45,218 bases of DNA from positions 1-45,218 of the forward strand of contig JAEUIW010000023.1 of NCBI GenBank assembly GCA_016794925.1, read 5' to 3'. Source of the DNA: Phycisphaerae bacterium (GTDB taxonomy: Bacteria; Planctomycetota; Phycisphaerae; Phycisphaerales; UBA1924). The position numbers were made by a program, and so were the translations under genes. Position 1 is the first letter of the stretch; each line of letters begins with the position of its first letter. This document shows positions 26,658 through 35,991 of the stretch, piece after piece. The notes beneath the pieces were generated by a model. It was not told where the DNA came from. It saw only the letters and a program-made list of their open reading frames with translations, and searched no databases.

Positions 26658-28754
26658 TCAGCCGCCGGAACCGAAGATCGGCGAGTTCAGCGCCGTGGTC
26701 GTCCCGAATGGCGAGCCGATGGTCGCGAACCCGCCGCCGCCGGTGATGTCCGTGTGCCGCATCATGGCCACGAACTCGCTCGCCGCGGAGACCTCGATCG
26801 AGTAGTAGAACCGCTTGTTCTTCGCGCCCTGGTCCAGGATCGGCTGGTACGTGTGCAGGTCGAAGTCGAACCGGTCCTGGCCCGCCAGCGCCACCGTCCG
26901 CGTCAGCGTGAACCCGTCCGTGTACCGGAACGTGAACACCACGTCGAGCGACTTGCTCTGGAAGGGGTTGAACACCGACACCGTCTCGATCACGTTCGTC
27001 CCCGCCCGCGCGTTGTCCATGAACCCGTCCGCGAAGTGCCACGACTTGGCCGCCGTGGTGGGCACGAACGTCCCCAGCCCGTCCTGATTCTCGTAATGGA
27101 TCGTGTCCGCGTAGATCTTCGCGTTGGACTCGTACCGGATGCTCACGCGCGTCCCGTCCGCGAGCTGCGGGATCGTCGAGAGGTCCAGCCCGCCGCGCGA
27201 GTTGGGCGGAACGATGAAGACGCTCTCGATCCGGTTCTTCCCCGTCGCGGCGGAGAAGATCAGGTCGTAGTTCACCACCGCCGCCACCGAGTTCGGGTTC
27301 AGCACCGTCAGGTAGTTCCGCACGTTCGAGCCGACGTTCGCCACCGGCACGATCCCCACCGTCGAACCCTCGCCCGACACCCCCAGCGTGCCGAAGCCGT
27401 TGCCCCCGCTGATCGTCTCGTAGTGCGAGAGCGCCGCCACGATGGGCTGGTCCGACACGATCCGCGTCGAGTACGCCCCGTCCTTGGGCACCTGCGAAAC
27501 CTCCTCGATGTTCAGCCCGCCCCGGCGGAACGCCTCCGTCGCCACGTTCACCGTCCGCGGCGAGGCCCCCTCCGGGAAGAACGTGATCTGCAGATTGGCC
27601 GTCACCGGGTTGGGGTTCTGCCACACCAGGAAGTCCAGGATGAAGCCCGGGTCCTTCCCCTTGAAGCCCTCCCCGAAGAACCAGCTCGTCGAGGTCGCCC
27701 CCGTCAGCGCCTCGCCGGTGGCCGTGCCGAAATCGAAGTGCGACAGGTTGGCCGCCACCGGCAGCGTCGAGTGGAGCTCGATCGCGTAGGGCGCGCCCTC
27801 GCGCACGCGTGCGTTCGCCGGGTCCTTGAACTCCGAGATCGTGATCCCCCCCCGCGCGTTGGCCGCGATCTGCCCCGCCTCCATCACGAAGTCACGGTCG
27901 CTCGTCTCGAACCGCGCGATCACCTGGTAGAACACCGTCGTGGCGTTCGGGTTCACCACCGGCAGGTACTCGTTGATCGTCGATCCCCGGAACCCCTCGG
28001 GGTAGTAGATCCGGTTCACGTAGAACACGTTCACGCCCTGGGGCTTGATCACCTCGACATCGATGATCGTCAGAAAATCGTCGGCCTTGGGCGACGTGTC
28101 CGCCACGTAGCCCTTCCGCACCGGCACCTCGGCCAGCGCCGCGTTGTTGATGATCCCCGCCTTGAAAAAATTCTGGATGTCCGAGTCGTTCGCCGCGTGG
28201 CCGAAATTCACCGGGTCATGGATGTTCGTCCACCCCTGCACCACCTTGCCGAACACCGTGAACCCGCCGGCGTTGCTCCGCGAATCCAGGTTCGGGTTGT
28301 CCACGATGTTGAAGAAGAACTGGCTCGTCGCCGAGTCCGGCTGCCCGCTCAGCTTCGCCATCGCGATCGTCCGCTCGATGTTGCTGAACCGGAACTCGTT
28401 CTTGATCGCGCTGAACGTCGGCACGCTCTGCACCTGGTTGTTCCCGATGAACTTGAACCCGCCCCCCTGCAGCACGAACGAGTCCACCAGCCGGTGGAAG
28501 AACGTCTGGTCGTACCGGCCCGAGTACACGTAGTTCAGGAAGTTCGCCACCGTCCCCGGCGTCGCGTCGTCGTACAGCTCGATGTCCACGTCCCCGAAGT
28601 TCGTCTGCATCCGCACCACCGTGTGCAGCGGGTTCTCCAGCGAAGTGATCGCCGGGAACGGCGTCGCGTCCAGCATCTGCCGGCTCTCCAGCGGCTCCAT
28701 GAACTCCACGCGGGTGCTCGACTCGCTCGCTTCACGGTTCGGACGGTTCGCCAT
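26658..28754 (-). CDS. secreted cyclophilin-type peptidyl-prolyl isomerase with long C-terminal region
   Basis: Protein of 698 residues. GGGAGAGG precedes the ATG at 28754. The N-terminus carries MEPLESRQMLDA, a variant of the planctomycete LEPRxLL motif thought to mark secreted proteins. A cyclophilin domain follows (about residues 45-235): FFHRLVDSFVLQGGGF with the catalytic Arg, AKLSGQPDSATSQFFFN and FTVFGKVVQGW. The C-terminal 430 residues hold about three to four beta-rich repeats with patterns such as LPVVNPNAT, VWQNPNPV, LTVLNPNSV and SVFNPFQS, each tied to an RGGL or similar segment, resembling DUF5719-type cell-surface repeats. It would catalyse proline isomerisation outside the cytoplasm. 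Confidence 0.88.
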   Translation of the reverse strand: MANRPNREASESSTRVEFMEPLESRQMLDATPFPAITSLENPLHTVVRMQTNFGDVDIELYDDATPGTVANFLNYVYSGRYDQTFFHRLVDSFVLQGGGFKFIGNNQVQSVPTFSAIKNEFRFSNIERTIAMAKLSGQPDSATSQFFFNIVDNPNLDSRSNAGGFTVFGKVVQGWTNIHDPVNFGHAANDSDIQNFFKAGIINNAALAEVPVRKGYVADTSPKADDFLTIIDVEVIKPQGVNVFYVNRIYYPEGFRGSTINEYLPVVNPNATTVFYQVIARFETSDRDFVMEAGQIAANARGGITISEFKDPANARVREGAPYAIELHSTLPVAANLSHFDFGTATGEALTGATSTSWFFGEGFKGKDPGFILDFLVWQNPNPVTANLQITFFPEGASPRTVNVATEAFRRGGLNIEEVSQVPKDGAYSTRIVSDQPIVAALSHYETISGGNGFGTLGVSGEGSTVGIVPVANVGSNVRNYLTVLNPNSVAAVVNYDLIFSAATGKNRIESVFIVPPNSRGGLDLSTIPQLADGTRVSIRYESNAKIYADTIHYENQDGLGTFVPTTAAKSWHFADGFMDNARAGTNVIETVSVFNPFQSKSLDVVFTFRYTDGFTLTRTVALAGQDRFDFDLHTYQPILDQGAKNKRFYYSIEVSAASEFVAMMRHTDITGGGGFATIGSPFGTTTALNSPIFGSGG

Positions 28755-28951
28755 GCAGACCTCTCCCTCTTGGGGTTCGCGCCGGACTCTTCCCCTCCCC
28801 ACGCGATCGTATGACGGGCGGGTCCGCGCGGCGCACGACGCACCCCGCGCGCGGGCCCACGTCCCCATACGAACGGATCAGACCTATCGGTTCCGGGCGC
28901 GTGCGTTCCCCACTTGGTGAGGACGCGTTCTTCCCCTACGCTCCACCCACG

Positions 28952-31294
28952 ATGGGCGACCCCGCCTTGGATCCCGCGCACCAACTCCCCACCATCAGGG
29001 TCGGCGCCGCGATTCCAATCGAAACCCAAACACCACCATCCACCCGGTCTCCAACCTCTACATACACGCACGCCATCGCCATCGTCATCCCCTGCTTCAA
29101 CCGCCAGAGTGACCTCGATGCCCTTCTGGGCGATCTCGCCGCCATCGATACCCGCGGCCTGTCCATCTCCGTCACCATCGTGGACAACGCCTCGACCCCT
29201 CCTCTTCACGATCGTCACGCCGCCGAACTCCGCCCCCCCGGTTTCCGCGTCGAATGGGAGCGCCGCGACCGCAACCTCGGAGGGGCGGGCGGCTTCAACG
29301 CCGGACTCGCGCGCATCCTCTCCGCGCACGATCCCGACCTTCTCTGGCTCATCGACAGCGACGCCCGCGTCGGCCCCTCCACGCTGCCCGCGCTCCTCGA
29401 AGCGCTCCGCGCCGACCCCACGCTCGTCGCCGCCGGATCCGCCATCGCCGACCCCCGCACCGGACGCGTCTTTGAGCTCGGCGGACGCATCGACCGCCGC
29501 ACCGGCTACATGGGGCCCGCCCATCGCGGCGCCGTCGGCGCGCCGCCCGTGGTCATCTGCGACTACGCCGCCGCGTGCAGCCTCATGGTCCGCGCCCCGG
29601 CCGTCCGGCGCGCCGGCCTCATGCGCCCCATCTTCCTCAACGCCGACGACGCCGAGTGGTGCTTGCGCCTGGCCCACGCCACCGGCGGCCGCGTCGGCGC
29701 CTGCCGCGATTCCGTGGTCCGGCACCCGCGCTTCGACCGTTTCGCCGGCGGCGCCCGCTACTACACCACCCGCAACAGCGTCGTGCCCCTGGGCGCGCTC
29801 GGCCTGGGCTGGCGCGTCCGCGCCCGCCGCGCCCTCGGCGACGCCGCCCGCGCCGTCGGCCTCTTCCTCATCGGACGCCCCGACCTCGCGCGCCTCCACG
29901 CCCGGGGCCTCGCCGATGCCGCGGCGTCCCGCTGGCCCGCCGATCCGGGCGTGCAACCCGCGCCCGAGATCCCCTGGGACCAGCTCCCCGCCCGACTCGC
30001 GGAGCACGGCGTCACGCGCGGCGAGTTCCACGTTCCTTGCCCGCGCGCCTTCGCCGAGGACGACCTTGATCGGATCCGCGCCGCCCTCGTCGCGGCCGGG
30101 CTCCGGCCCGCCTCGCCCGTGCCGCGCGGCGGGATCGCTCGTCTCCTCTCCCGGCGCCGGCCCGCGATCGCCGTGTGCGGCGGCCGCGAGGGTCGCGCCG
30201 CGCTCGCCGCGGGACGCCTCCTGCTCTGGACTTCTCCCGGCGCCCGCGGCGTGGTGATCGGCGCCCGCGCCGGCCCGGCCGCGTGGTTCCACGCCGCCCG
30301 CGCGGCGCTCCGCGGCGCGTGGGACTGCCTCCGCATCGCCGTCGCGCCCCCCGAGGCCCCGCTCCCGCCCGCCGCGCCCCCGGTTCCCCATTCGACCGCC
30401 GGGGCCCGACCCGCGTGCACCGTCGGCGTGGTCGTGCTCAGTTACAACCGCCTCGCCGCGCTGGAGCGCACGCTCGAAAAACTCCGGCGGATGCCGCGGC
30501 TCGGCCCCGCGGCGGGGGGGCGCATCGTTGTCGTGGACAACGCTTCCACCGACGGCACGCCCGATCGCATCGCCGCGTCGTTCCCCGACGTGGATCGCCT
30601 CGCCCTCCCGGAGAACACCGGCGTGCGCGCGTTCAACCTCGGCGTGGACCGCCTCGACACCGACCTCGTGCTCATCCTCGACGACGACGCCTGCCCCGAC
30701 GAGGCCGCGCTCACCGCCGCGGCGGACCTGCTCCGAGAACGCGAGGACCTCGCCGCGGTCGCGCTCCACCCGCGGCACCCCGCGACCCGCCGGAGCGAGT
30801 GGGCCTTCACCGAGACACGCGGGCTCGGACCCGACGACCGCTGGCCCTTCATGGGCTGCGGGAACCTCGTCCGCCGCGACGCGTGGCACGCCGTGCGCGG
30901 CTACGAGGAATCCTTCTTCCTTTACCGCAACGACACCGACCTCGCTCTCAAGCTCCTGGCGAGCGGGCGGGGCGTGCACTTCAACCCCGAGTGGGTCGTG
31001 TGGCACGACAGCCCGCAGGCCGCGCGCAAGAGCCGTCGCTGGTTCGAGCTCGCCACCCGAAACTGGATCTGGATGTGCCGCCGGCACGGACGCGGCGCAC
31101 CCGCACTCCGCGCCGCGCTGCTGGGCTGGGCCTGGGCCCACCGCCTCGCGGGCGCGTCGTTGCCGTCGCACGTCCGGGCGTTCAAGGGCGGCCTGATGGG
31201 CTGGCTCGCCTCCCCCGCGAACCCCGCCGCGGGGCACGCGCGCGGGGACGGCTCCGCGCTGCGCCGAATGATGAAGCTCAAGCTGGGCGCGTAG
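28952..31294 (+). CDS. tandem GT2 glycosyltransferase (two catalytic domains)
   Basis: Protein of 780 residues from the ATG at 28952; upstream in-frame sequence to 28811 is not protein-like. Two GT-A domains sit in one chain. The first (about residues 45-300) has AIVIPCFNRQSDLDALL, VDNAST, NLGGAGGFNAGL, LIDSDA and NADDAEWCLRL. The second (about 490-740) has VVVLSYNRLAALE, VDNASTDGTPDRI, ENTGVRAFNLG, LDDDA and YRNDTDLALKL. The domains are joined by a helical linker. The GGxGGFNxG pattern resembles galactofuranosyl or rhamnosyl transferases, but the sugar is not certain. A rhamnose gene pair lies about 4 kb downstream. Confidence 0.9.
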   Translation: MGDPALDPAHQLPTIRVGAAIPIETQTPPSTRSPTSTYTHAIAIVIPCFNRQSDLDALLGDLAAIDTRGLSISVTIVDNASTPPLHDRHAAELRPPGFRVEWERRDRNLGGAGGFNAGLARILSAHDPDLLWLIDSDARVGPSTLPALLEALRADPTLVAAGSAIADPRTGRVFELGGRIDRRTGYMGPAHRGAVGAPPVVICDYAAACSLMVRAPAVRRAGLMRPIFLNADDAEWCLRLAHATGGRVGACRDSVVRHPRFDRFAGGARYYTTRNSVVPLGALGLGWRVRARRALGDAARAVGLFLIGRPDLARLHARGLADAAASRWPADPGVQPAPEIPWDQLPARLAEHGVTRGEFHVPCPRAFAEDDLDRIRAALVAAGLRPASPVPRGGIARLLSRRRPAIAVCGGREGRAALAAGRLLLWTSPGARGVVIGARAGPAAWFHAARAALRGAWDCLRIAVAPPEAPLPPAAPPVPHSTAGARPACTVGVVVLSYNRLAALERTLEKLRRMPRLGPAAGGRIVVVDNASTDGTPDRIAASFPDVDRLALPENTGVRAFNLGVDRLDTDLVLILDDDACPDEAALTAAADLLREREDLAAVALHPRHPATRRSEWAFTETRGLGPDDRWPFMGCGNLVRRDAWHAVRGYEESFFLYRNDTDLALKLLASGRGVHFNPEWVVWHDSPQAARKSRRWFELATRNWIWMCRRHGRGAPALRAALLGWAWAHRLAGASLPSHVRAFKGGLMGWLASPANPAAGHARGDGSALRRMMKLKLGA

Positions 31295-31539
31295 CACCCG
31301 GATCAGGATCACGGTCACCATCGCCTCTCGAACACGATCCCGACCCGCGCCGGCACGCGCGGTTCTGGGACGAGGTTCGGGAAAAATTGGGGCGAGATTA
31401 GACGCCACGCGCGGTACAGTGATCGGCCGTGCGGGTCCGCGAACGCGGTTGGGGAACCAAGGGGCTTGACGGTATCCGATGCTGTGAAGTGGATGGCGGC
31501 GCGCCGAGCGCGTTGCGAGCGGCTTCGCGGAGGGAGAGG

Positions 31540-34161
31540 ATGCACATTCGACGCGCCGACTTCAGTTCCAAGGCCCGCCCCGCGCGGCGGGCCGACGCCC
31601 CCGGGTGCCGCGGCTTCGGCCTCGATGCGCCCATGGAGCGCCTGGAGCCCCGCGCGCTCCTCGCCTTCGCGTGGTCGGCCGACGAGGTCTACCTCACCGA
31701 GCTGGTCAACCGCGCCCGCGCCAATCCCCAGGCCGAGGCGGCCCGCCTGGGCATCGACCTCACGCTGAACCTCACCGCGCAGGAAGTCACGCGCCTGGTC
31801 CCGCAGCAGCCCCTGGCGCTCAGCGAGCCGCTCACCAAGGCCGCGCGCCTGATGAGCCTCGACATGGCCCAGCGGGATTTCTTCGACCACGTGAACCCCG
31901 ACGGCAAGAACCCCACCGACCGCGCCAAGGACCAGGGCTACGCCGGCAGCGCCGGCGAGAACATCGCCGCGGGCTACAAGTCCATCGACGACGCGCACAA
32001 GGCCTGGCTCATCTCCGTGGGCCATCGCAAGAACGTCTTCAGTCTCCACACCACCTTCGACGACGACTTTCGCTATTACGAGTTCGGCCCCGGCTACGCG
32101 TTCACCGACATCGGCCCGTACTTCGATTACTACACCCAGGAGTTCGGCTACCCCGGCCTCAACGCCCCCCGCGCCCTGCTGGGCGTGACGTACAACGACG
32201 CCAACGGAAACAACTTCTACAACATCGGCGAGGGCCTCGCCAACGTGCGCATTGACGTCACGCTCGCCAGCAACCCCGCCGTGCTCAAGGGCACGTACAC
32301 CACCGACGCCGCGGGCAACTACCAGCTCCCCCTCCCCAACGGGCAGTACGTCGTCACCTTCACCAACCTCGCCAACGGCCTGGTCAAGGCCCAGACGTTC
32401 ACCGTCGCCGGCAACAACGTCAAAATCGACGCCAAGGCCAGCGAGATCTCCTCCGACCCCAGGGCCGGGGGCGTTCCCACCGACGATCACGCCAACTCCG
32501 GCGCCTGGGACGGGGCCACGGTGCTGACCGTGAGCCCGACCACCGGCGACGCGCAGTCTTCCGGCGCCGTGAATCCCGCATCCGACACCGACCTGTTCCG
32601 ATTCACCGCCGCGGGCACGGGCGCCGCCGCGGTCACGGTTGTCACGCCCACCAGCAGCGGGCTGGCCGCCAAGTTCCGGCTCTTCAACGCCGACCGCACG
32701 CCCGTGGCCGACTCCGCGCCCACGGGCAGCGGGGACGCCAGCTTCCAGTTCAATGTCGTCGCCGGGCAGACCTACTTCGTGCTCGTCTCGAGCATCGATT
32801 CCGCCAGCACGGGGGACTACTCGCTGGTCATGGTCGGCCCCGGGGCGCAGGACCAGGGCGGCGCCGGCGGCGGCGGGGGCGATTCGGGCGGCGGCTCAGG
32901 CGGCAACTCCGGGGGAAGCGGTTCCTCGGGCGGCGATACCGGCGGGGGTTCCTCGGGCGGTGACTCCGGCGGAGGAGCGGCCCGCGGCGGGGACGGCGGC
33001 GGGAGCGGCGGATCCGGCGGCGGGGGCAACACGGGCGTCGCCGCGTCCGACCGCACCAAGGACGCGCGTGGCTCGGCCTCGGCCTCCGGCGCGCTGGCCG
33101 TGGTCCGCATCAACGACGCGGGCCGGCCGATCATCTATTACCAGGACTCCGCGGGCAGGTGGCGCAAGGCGGACCTGCTCGCCGTCGCCGGCGGCCCGAA
33201 CATCACGGGCACGGTCGAGACGTTCGTCGATCCCAAGGACGGCCGCTTCTACGGCGTGGCCCGCTCCGACGCCGGCCTGATCCTCTACACCAACACCGGC
33301 GAGGGAGCGTGGACGTTCCGCAACCTGACCGCCGAGATCGGCGGCGCGGAGGTCATCACGTCCGACCTGACGGTGTTCGTCAGCCGCGACGGCCTGGTGA
33401 ACGTGGGCGGCCTGACCGGGACGGGGGACCTGGTCATCTACGCGCAGCAGCGCAAGACCGACGCGGCGAAGAACTACTTCTGGTCGTTCCGCAACGTGGC
33501 CCGCGACGACCTGCGCGCCCAGGGCCTTTCGATGCCCGCGTTCGCCGGGAAGTTCATCAGCTACGTCACCGACTGGAACGGAATGAACATCGCCGGCCTG
33601 GACGACAAGGGCCGGATCCAGGTGGTGTGGTGGTCGCCGGGGATGGACCGCTGGACCACCAGCGATCTCTCGGCCATCACCGGCGCGCCGGCCCTGACCG
33701 GGGCGGTCACGGTGTACCTGACCAGCTGGGGCGGCATCAACCTGGCGGGCATCGGCTCGGACGGCGTGATGAAGGTGACGTGGTGGGTTCCGAATTTCGG
33801 GGGCGCGTGGCGGAACGACGCGCTGATCGACCCGGCGTCGGGGGCCTCGGCCCCGCGGATGGATGCGCTCTCCCTGGCGACGTACGTGACGTCGTGGGGT
33901 GGATTGAACGTGTGCGGGCGGGACGAGCGGGGCCGGGTGGTGGTGTACTGGTGGTCCCCCGGCCGGGAGCGTTGGGAGGCGACGGGCATCTCGGATCTGG
34001 TCGCGGGCGGGTCGGTGCCGACGGGCTCGATCTGCGGGGTGGCGGCGCCCACGGGCCAGGTCAGTCTTCTGGGCGTGGACTCGAGCGGGAAAGTGGTCCG
34101 TTATTTCTGGCAGCCGGGCGGCGAGTGGAGGGCGGAGGACGTTTCGGCGCTGGCGGGCTGA
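31540..34161 (+). CDS. CAP-domain surface protein with LEPRALL motif
   Basis: Protein of 873 residues; AGGGAGAGG directly precedes the ATG at 31540. Near residue 30 is MERLEPRALLAF, the planctomycete secretion-associated motif. A CAP/SCP domain (about residues 45-200) has LVNRARANPQAEAARLG, FFDHVNPDGKNPTDRA, GSAGENIAAGY and SVGHRKNV, retaining the His and Glu cluster. Next come a Cna-B-like beta domain (TYNDANGNNFYNIGEGLANV onward), a PPC-like domain (DTDLFRFTAAG to STGDYSLVM) and a Gly/Ser spacer of roughly 75 residues (about 445-515). A C-terminal repeat region of about 350 residues follows, each blade with patterns like DxGR-VVYWWSPG and TSWGGxN, probably a beta-propeller. Role outside the cell unknown. 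Confidence 0.88.
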   Translation: MHIRRADFSSKARPARRADAPGCRGFGLDAPMERLEPRALLAFAWSADEVYLTELVNRARANPQAEAARLGIDLTLNLTAQEVTRLVPQQPLALSEPLTKAARLMSLDMAQRDFFDHVNPDGKNPTDRAKDQGYAGSAGENIAAGYKSIDDAHKAWLISVGHRKNVFSLHTTFDDDFRYYEFGPGYAFTDIGPYFDYYTQEFGYPGLNAPRALLGVTYNDANGNNFYNIGEGLANVRIDVTLASNPAVLKGTYTTDAAGNYQLPLPNGQYVVTFTNLANGLVKAQTFTVAGNNVKIDAKASEISSDPRAGGVPTDDHANSGAWDGATVLTVSPTTGDAQSSGAVNPASDTDLFRFTAAGTGAAAVTVVTPTSSGLAAKFRLFNADRTPVADSAPTGSGDASFQFNVVAGQTYFVLVSSIDSASTGDYSLVMVGPGAQDQGGAGGGGGDSGGGSGGNSGGSGSSGGDTGGGSSGGDSGGGAARGGDGGGSGGSGGGGNTGVAASDRTKDARGSASASGALAVVRINDAGRPIIYYQDSAGRWRKADLLAVAGGPNITGTVETFVDPKDGRFYGVARSDAGLILYTNTGEGAWTFRNLTAEIGGAEVITSDLTVFVSRDGLVNVGGLTGTGDLVIYAQQRKTDAAKNYFWSFRNVARDDLRAQGLSMPAFAGKFISYVTDWNGMNIAGLDDKGRIQVVWWSPGMDRWTTSDLSAITGAPALTGAVTVYLTSWGGINLAGIGSDGVMKVTWWVPNFGGAWRNDALIDPASGASAPRMDALSLATYVTSWGGLNVCGRDERGRVVVYWWSPGRERWEATGISDLVAGGSVPTGSICGVAAPTGQVSLLGVDSSGKVVRYFWQPGGEWRAEDVSALAG

Positions 34162-34163
34162 GC

Positions 34164-35405
34164 CTACGCGTAGCCGCCGGGTCGCCCGGCGTGGCGCTTC
34201 TTCGGCCCGCGCGCGGCGGCGGCGCGGGCCTCGTATCCGTCATCGCGGTGCGCGCGGAGCGGGTCGGCGGGCAGCCCGCGCCGGACGCGGTACTCCGCGA
34301 GCCAGGGTCGCACGTCGGCGGCGAAGGCGTCGCGCCAGGCCTTCTCGGCCATGACGACGTCGCCGCGGGCGCGGGCGCGGTCCGCCGCGGCGTGGTCGAT
34401 GAGCAGCGACTTGAGGACGTGCTCCTGCGCGGTCGCGACGGTCTGGATCATGGCCTCGACCTTGGGCTTGATGTTGTGGGACTGGTCGATCATGTACGCG
34501 ACGGGCGGGGCGGCGGGGCGCTCGCGCCGGAAGGACGTGATCTCGGCGAAGATCCGGAAGAGCTGGTACGGGTCGATCGAGCCCATGGTGAGGTCGTCGT
34601 CGGCGTACTTGCGGTCGTTGAAATGGAATCCCCCGAGGAGCCCCTCGTCGAGCAGGAAGGCGACGAGGTGCTCGATGTTGCACCCGGGGAGGTGGTGGCC
34701 GGTGTCCACGAGGACGCGGGCGCGGGGGCCGGCGGCGCGTGCGAAAGACGCGGCCATGCCCCAGTCGGCGATGTCGGTGTGGTAGAACGCGGGCTCGAAG
34801 GGCTTGTACTCGACGAGCATGGACATGCGGGGGGGCATGGCGGCGTGGGTCCGGGCGAGGGCCTCGCGCATCCACGCGGCGCGGCGGCGGAGGTGGCCCT
34901 GCCCGGGGTAGTTGGTGCCATCGGCGAACCAGAGGCTGAGCAGGTCGGAGCCGGCCGCCGCGCCCAGGCGGACGCTGGTGAGCAGGTGGTCGAGGGCGCG
35001 GCGGCGGACGTCGGGGTCCTCGTTGCAGACCGAACCGAGTTTGTAGCACTGGTCCTCGAAGAGGTTGGGGTTGATGGAGCCGATGCGAACGCCGTGGGCG
35101 GCGGCGGCGGCCCGGGCCGAGGCGGCGAGTGAGGCCACGTCGCCGGCAAGGGCGCCTTCGGGCGTGAAGGGGAAGTCCCAGCGGACGTGGACGGCGACGG
35201 AGGGGCAGCAGCCGGTGAGGCGATGGACGTGGCCGGCATCGGCGAATTTCTCCTCGATGGTGGTCGCGGCGGCGTCCTGCAGGAATTTGCCGAAACGGGT
35301 GCCGGTGTCGGCGTAGCCCCACGAGGGCGTCTCGATGGAGAACGCGTCCAGATGGGCGGCGAGGTCATCCTCGGTGATGCCGACGGGAAGGGGCAGTCGT
35401 GACAT
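34164..35405 (-). CDS. rhaI: L-rhamnose isomerase, RhaI type
   Basis: Protein of 413 residues starting MSRLPLPVGIT. It interconverts L-rhamnose and L-rhamnulose (the Pseudomonas stutzeri type also acts on related sugars). The TIM-barrel motifs are visible: GSINPNLFEDQ, LWFADGTNYPGQG, LVEYKPFEPAFYHTD, LVDTGHHLPGCNIEH, GGFHFNDRKYADDDLTMG with the metal-binding Glu, Asp and His, and MIDQSHNIKPK. The stop lies 2 bases from the stop of the convergent CAP gene. It follows rhaM after 230 bp on the same strand; that gap holds no recognised gene. Confidence 0.9.
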   Translation of the reverse strand: MSRLPLPVGITEDDLAAHLDAFSIETPSWGYADTGTRFGKFLQDAAATTIEEKFADAGHVHRLTGCCPSVAVHVRWDFPFTPEGALAGDVASLAASARAAAAAHGVRIGSINPNLFEDQCYKLGSVCNEDPDVRRRALDHLLTSVRLGAAAGSDLLSLWFADGTNYPGQGHLRRRAAWMREALARTHAAMPPRMSMLVEYKPFEPAFYHTDIADWGMAASFARAAGPRARVLVDTGHHLPGCNIEHLVAFLLDEGLLGGFHFNDRKYADDDLTMGSIDPYQLFRIFAEITSFRRERPAAPPVAYMIDQSHNIKPKVEAMIQTVATAQEHVLKSLLIDHAAADRARARGDVVMAEKAWRDAFAADVRPWLAEYRVRRGLPADPLRAHRDDGYEARAAAARGPKKRHAGRPGGYA

Positions 35406-35635
35406 GCGGGGAGCATACCGGGCGACGCCGCGCGGGCGGCGCCGGCTCGGGTGGGTTCGGGGGGCCGTGCCTGAGCCGGGCCACGGAGCCGAACATGTCC
35501 GCGAAAAAGGCGCGCGCACGCAGCGCCGCGAGAACCGGGAACCCGCGCGGATATCGGGGTTCGCGGTCGCGGCCTGATCCCCGCATCCGCGTGTGCATGG
35601 GTGACGGTACGCGGCGTGCCGCGACGGGTCGGGAA

Positions 35636-35956
35636 TCAGTCGAGACGGAAGACTTCCTCCAGGAGTGCGGGGCCCGCCGGCCCAACGGGAGTGACCAGGA
35701 ATGCGGCCATGTGGGATTCCCAACGCGCGACGACCGGGTCGGCGGCGAGGCGACGCTTGACTTCTTCCCAGTCGTCGCACTCGAGGAACCCGAACTCGTG
35801 ACCGGGCTCGGGTCCGTCGGTCCACATGTGGATCGAGTAGGCGCGGATGCCGGCGGACTTCAGCGCCGCGAGCATCTCGGGCCAGACCGCCCGGTGGAGG
35901 CGGCGGTATTCGTCGATCCGATCCGGGCGGACGCGGAGGTGGAAGCAGATGCGCAC
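35636..35956 (-). CDS. rhaM: L-rhamnose mutarotase
   Basis: Protein of 106 residues from the GTG at 35956, the family length. It converts alpha and beta L-rhamnose anomers. Motifs: CFHLRVRPDRIDEYRRLHRAVWPEM with the catalytic His, IHMWTDG, FGFLECDDWEE and VARWESHMA, ending EEVFRLD. It precedes rhaI and follows an unknown gene by 35 bases, so the three genes are likely one operon. No kinase or aldolase for rhamnulose is in the window. Confidence 0.93.
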   Translation of the reverse strand: MRICFHLRVRPDRIDEYRRLHRAVWPEMLAALKSAGIRAYSIHMWTDGPEPGHEFGFLECDDWEEVKRRLAADPVVARWESHMAAFLVTPVGPAGPALLEEVFRLD

Positions 35957-35991
35957 GCGTCATGGTTGGCGCGTGGGGCGGGCGGCGCGCC

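Noticed and set aside
26754..28814. 686-codon plus-strand frame
   Set aside because: Antisense shadow of the cyclophilin gene, full of Arg/His/Val with no recognisable motif.
15257..31406. AGATTAGACG seen at about 15258 and 31396 as a shared promoter element
   Set aside because: Minus-strand TCTAAT could be a -10 box for the DUF1559 gene, but the second copy has no minus-strand gene to serve; likely coincidence.
28535..31408. 957-codon minus-strand frame
   Set aside because: Antisense to the tandem glycosyltransferase; Gly/Glu/Arg-rich shadow with no ribosome-binding site.
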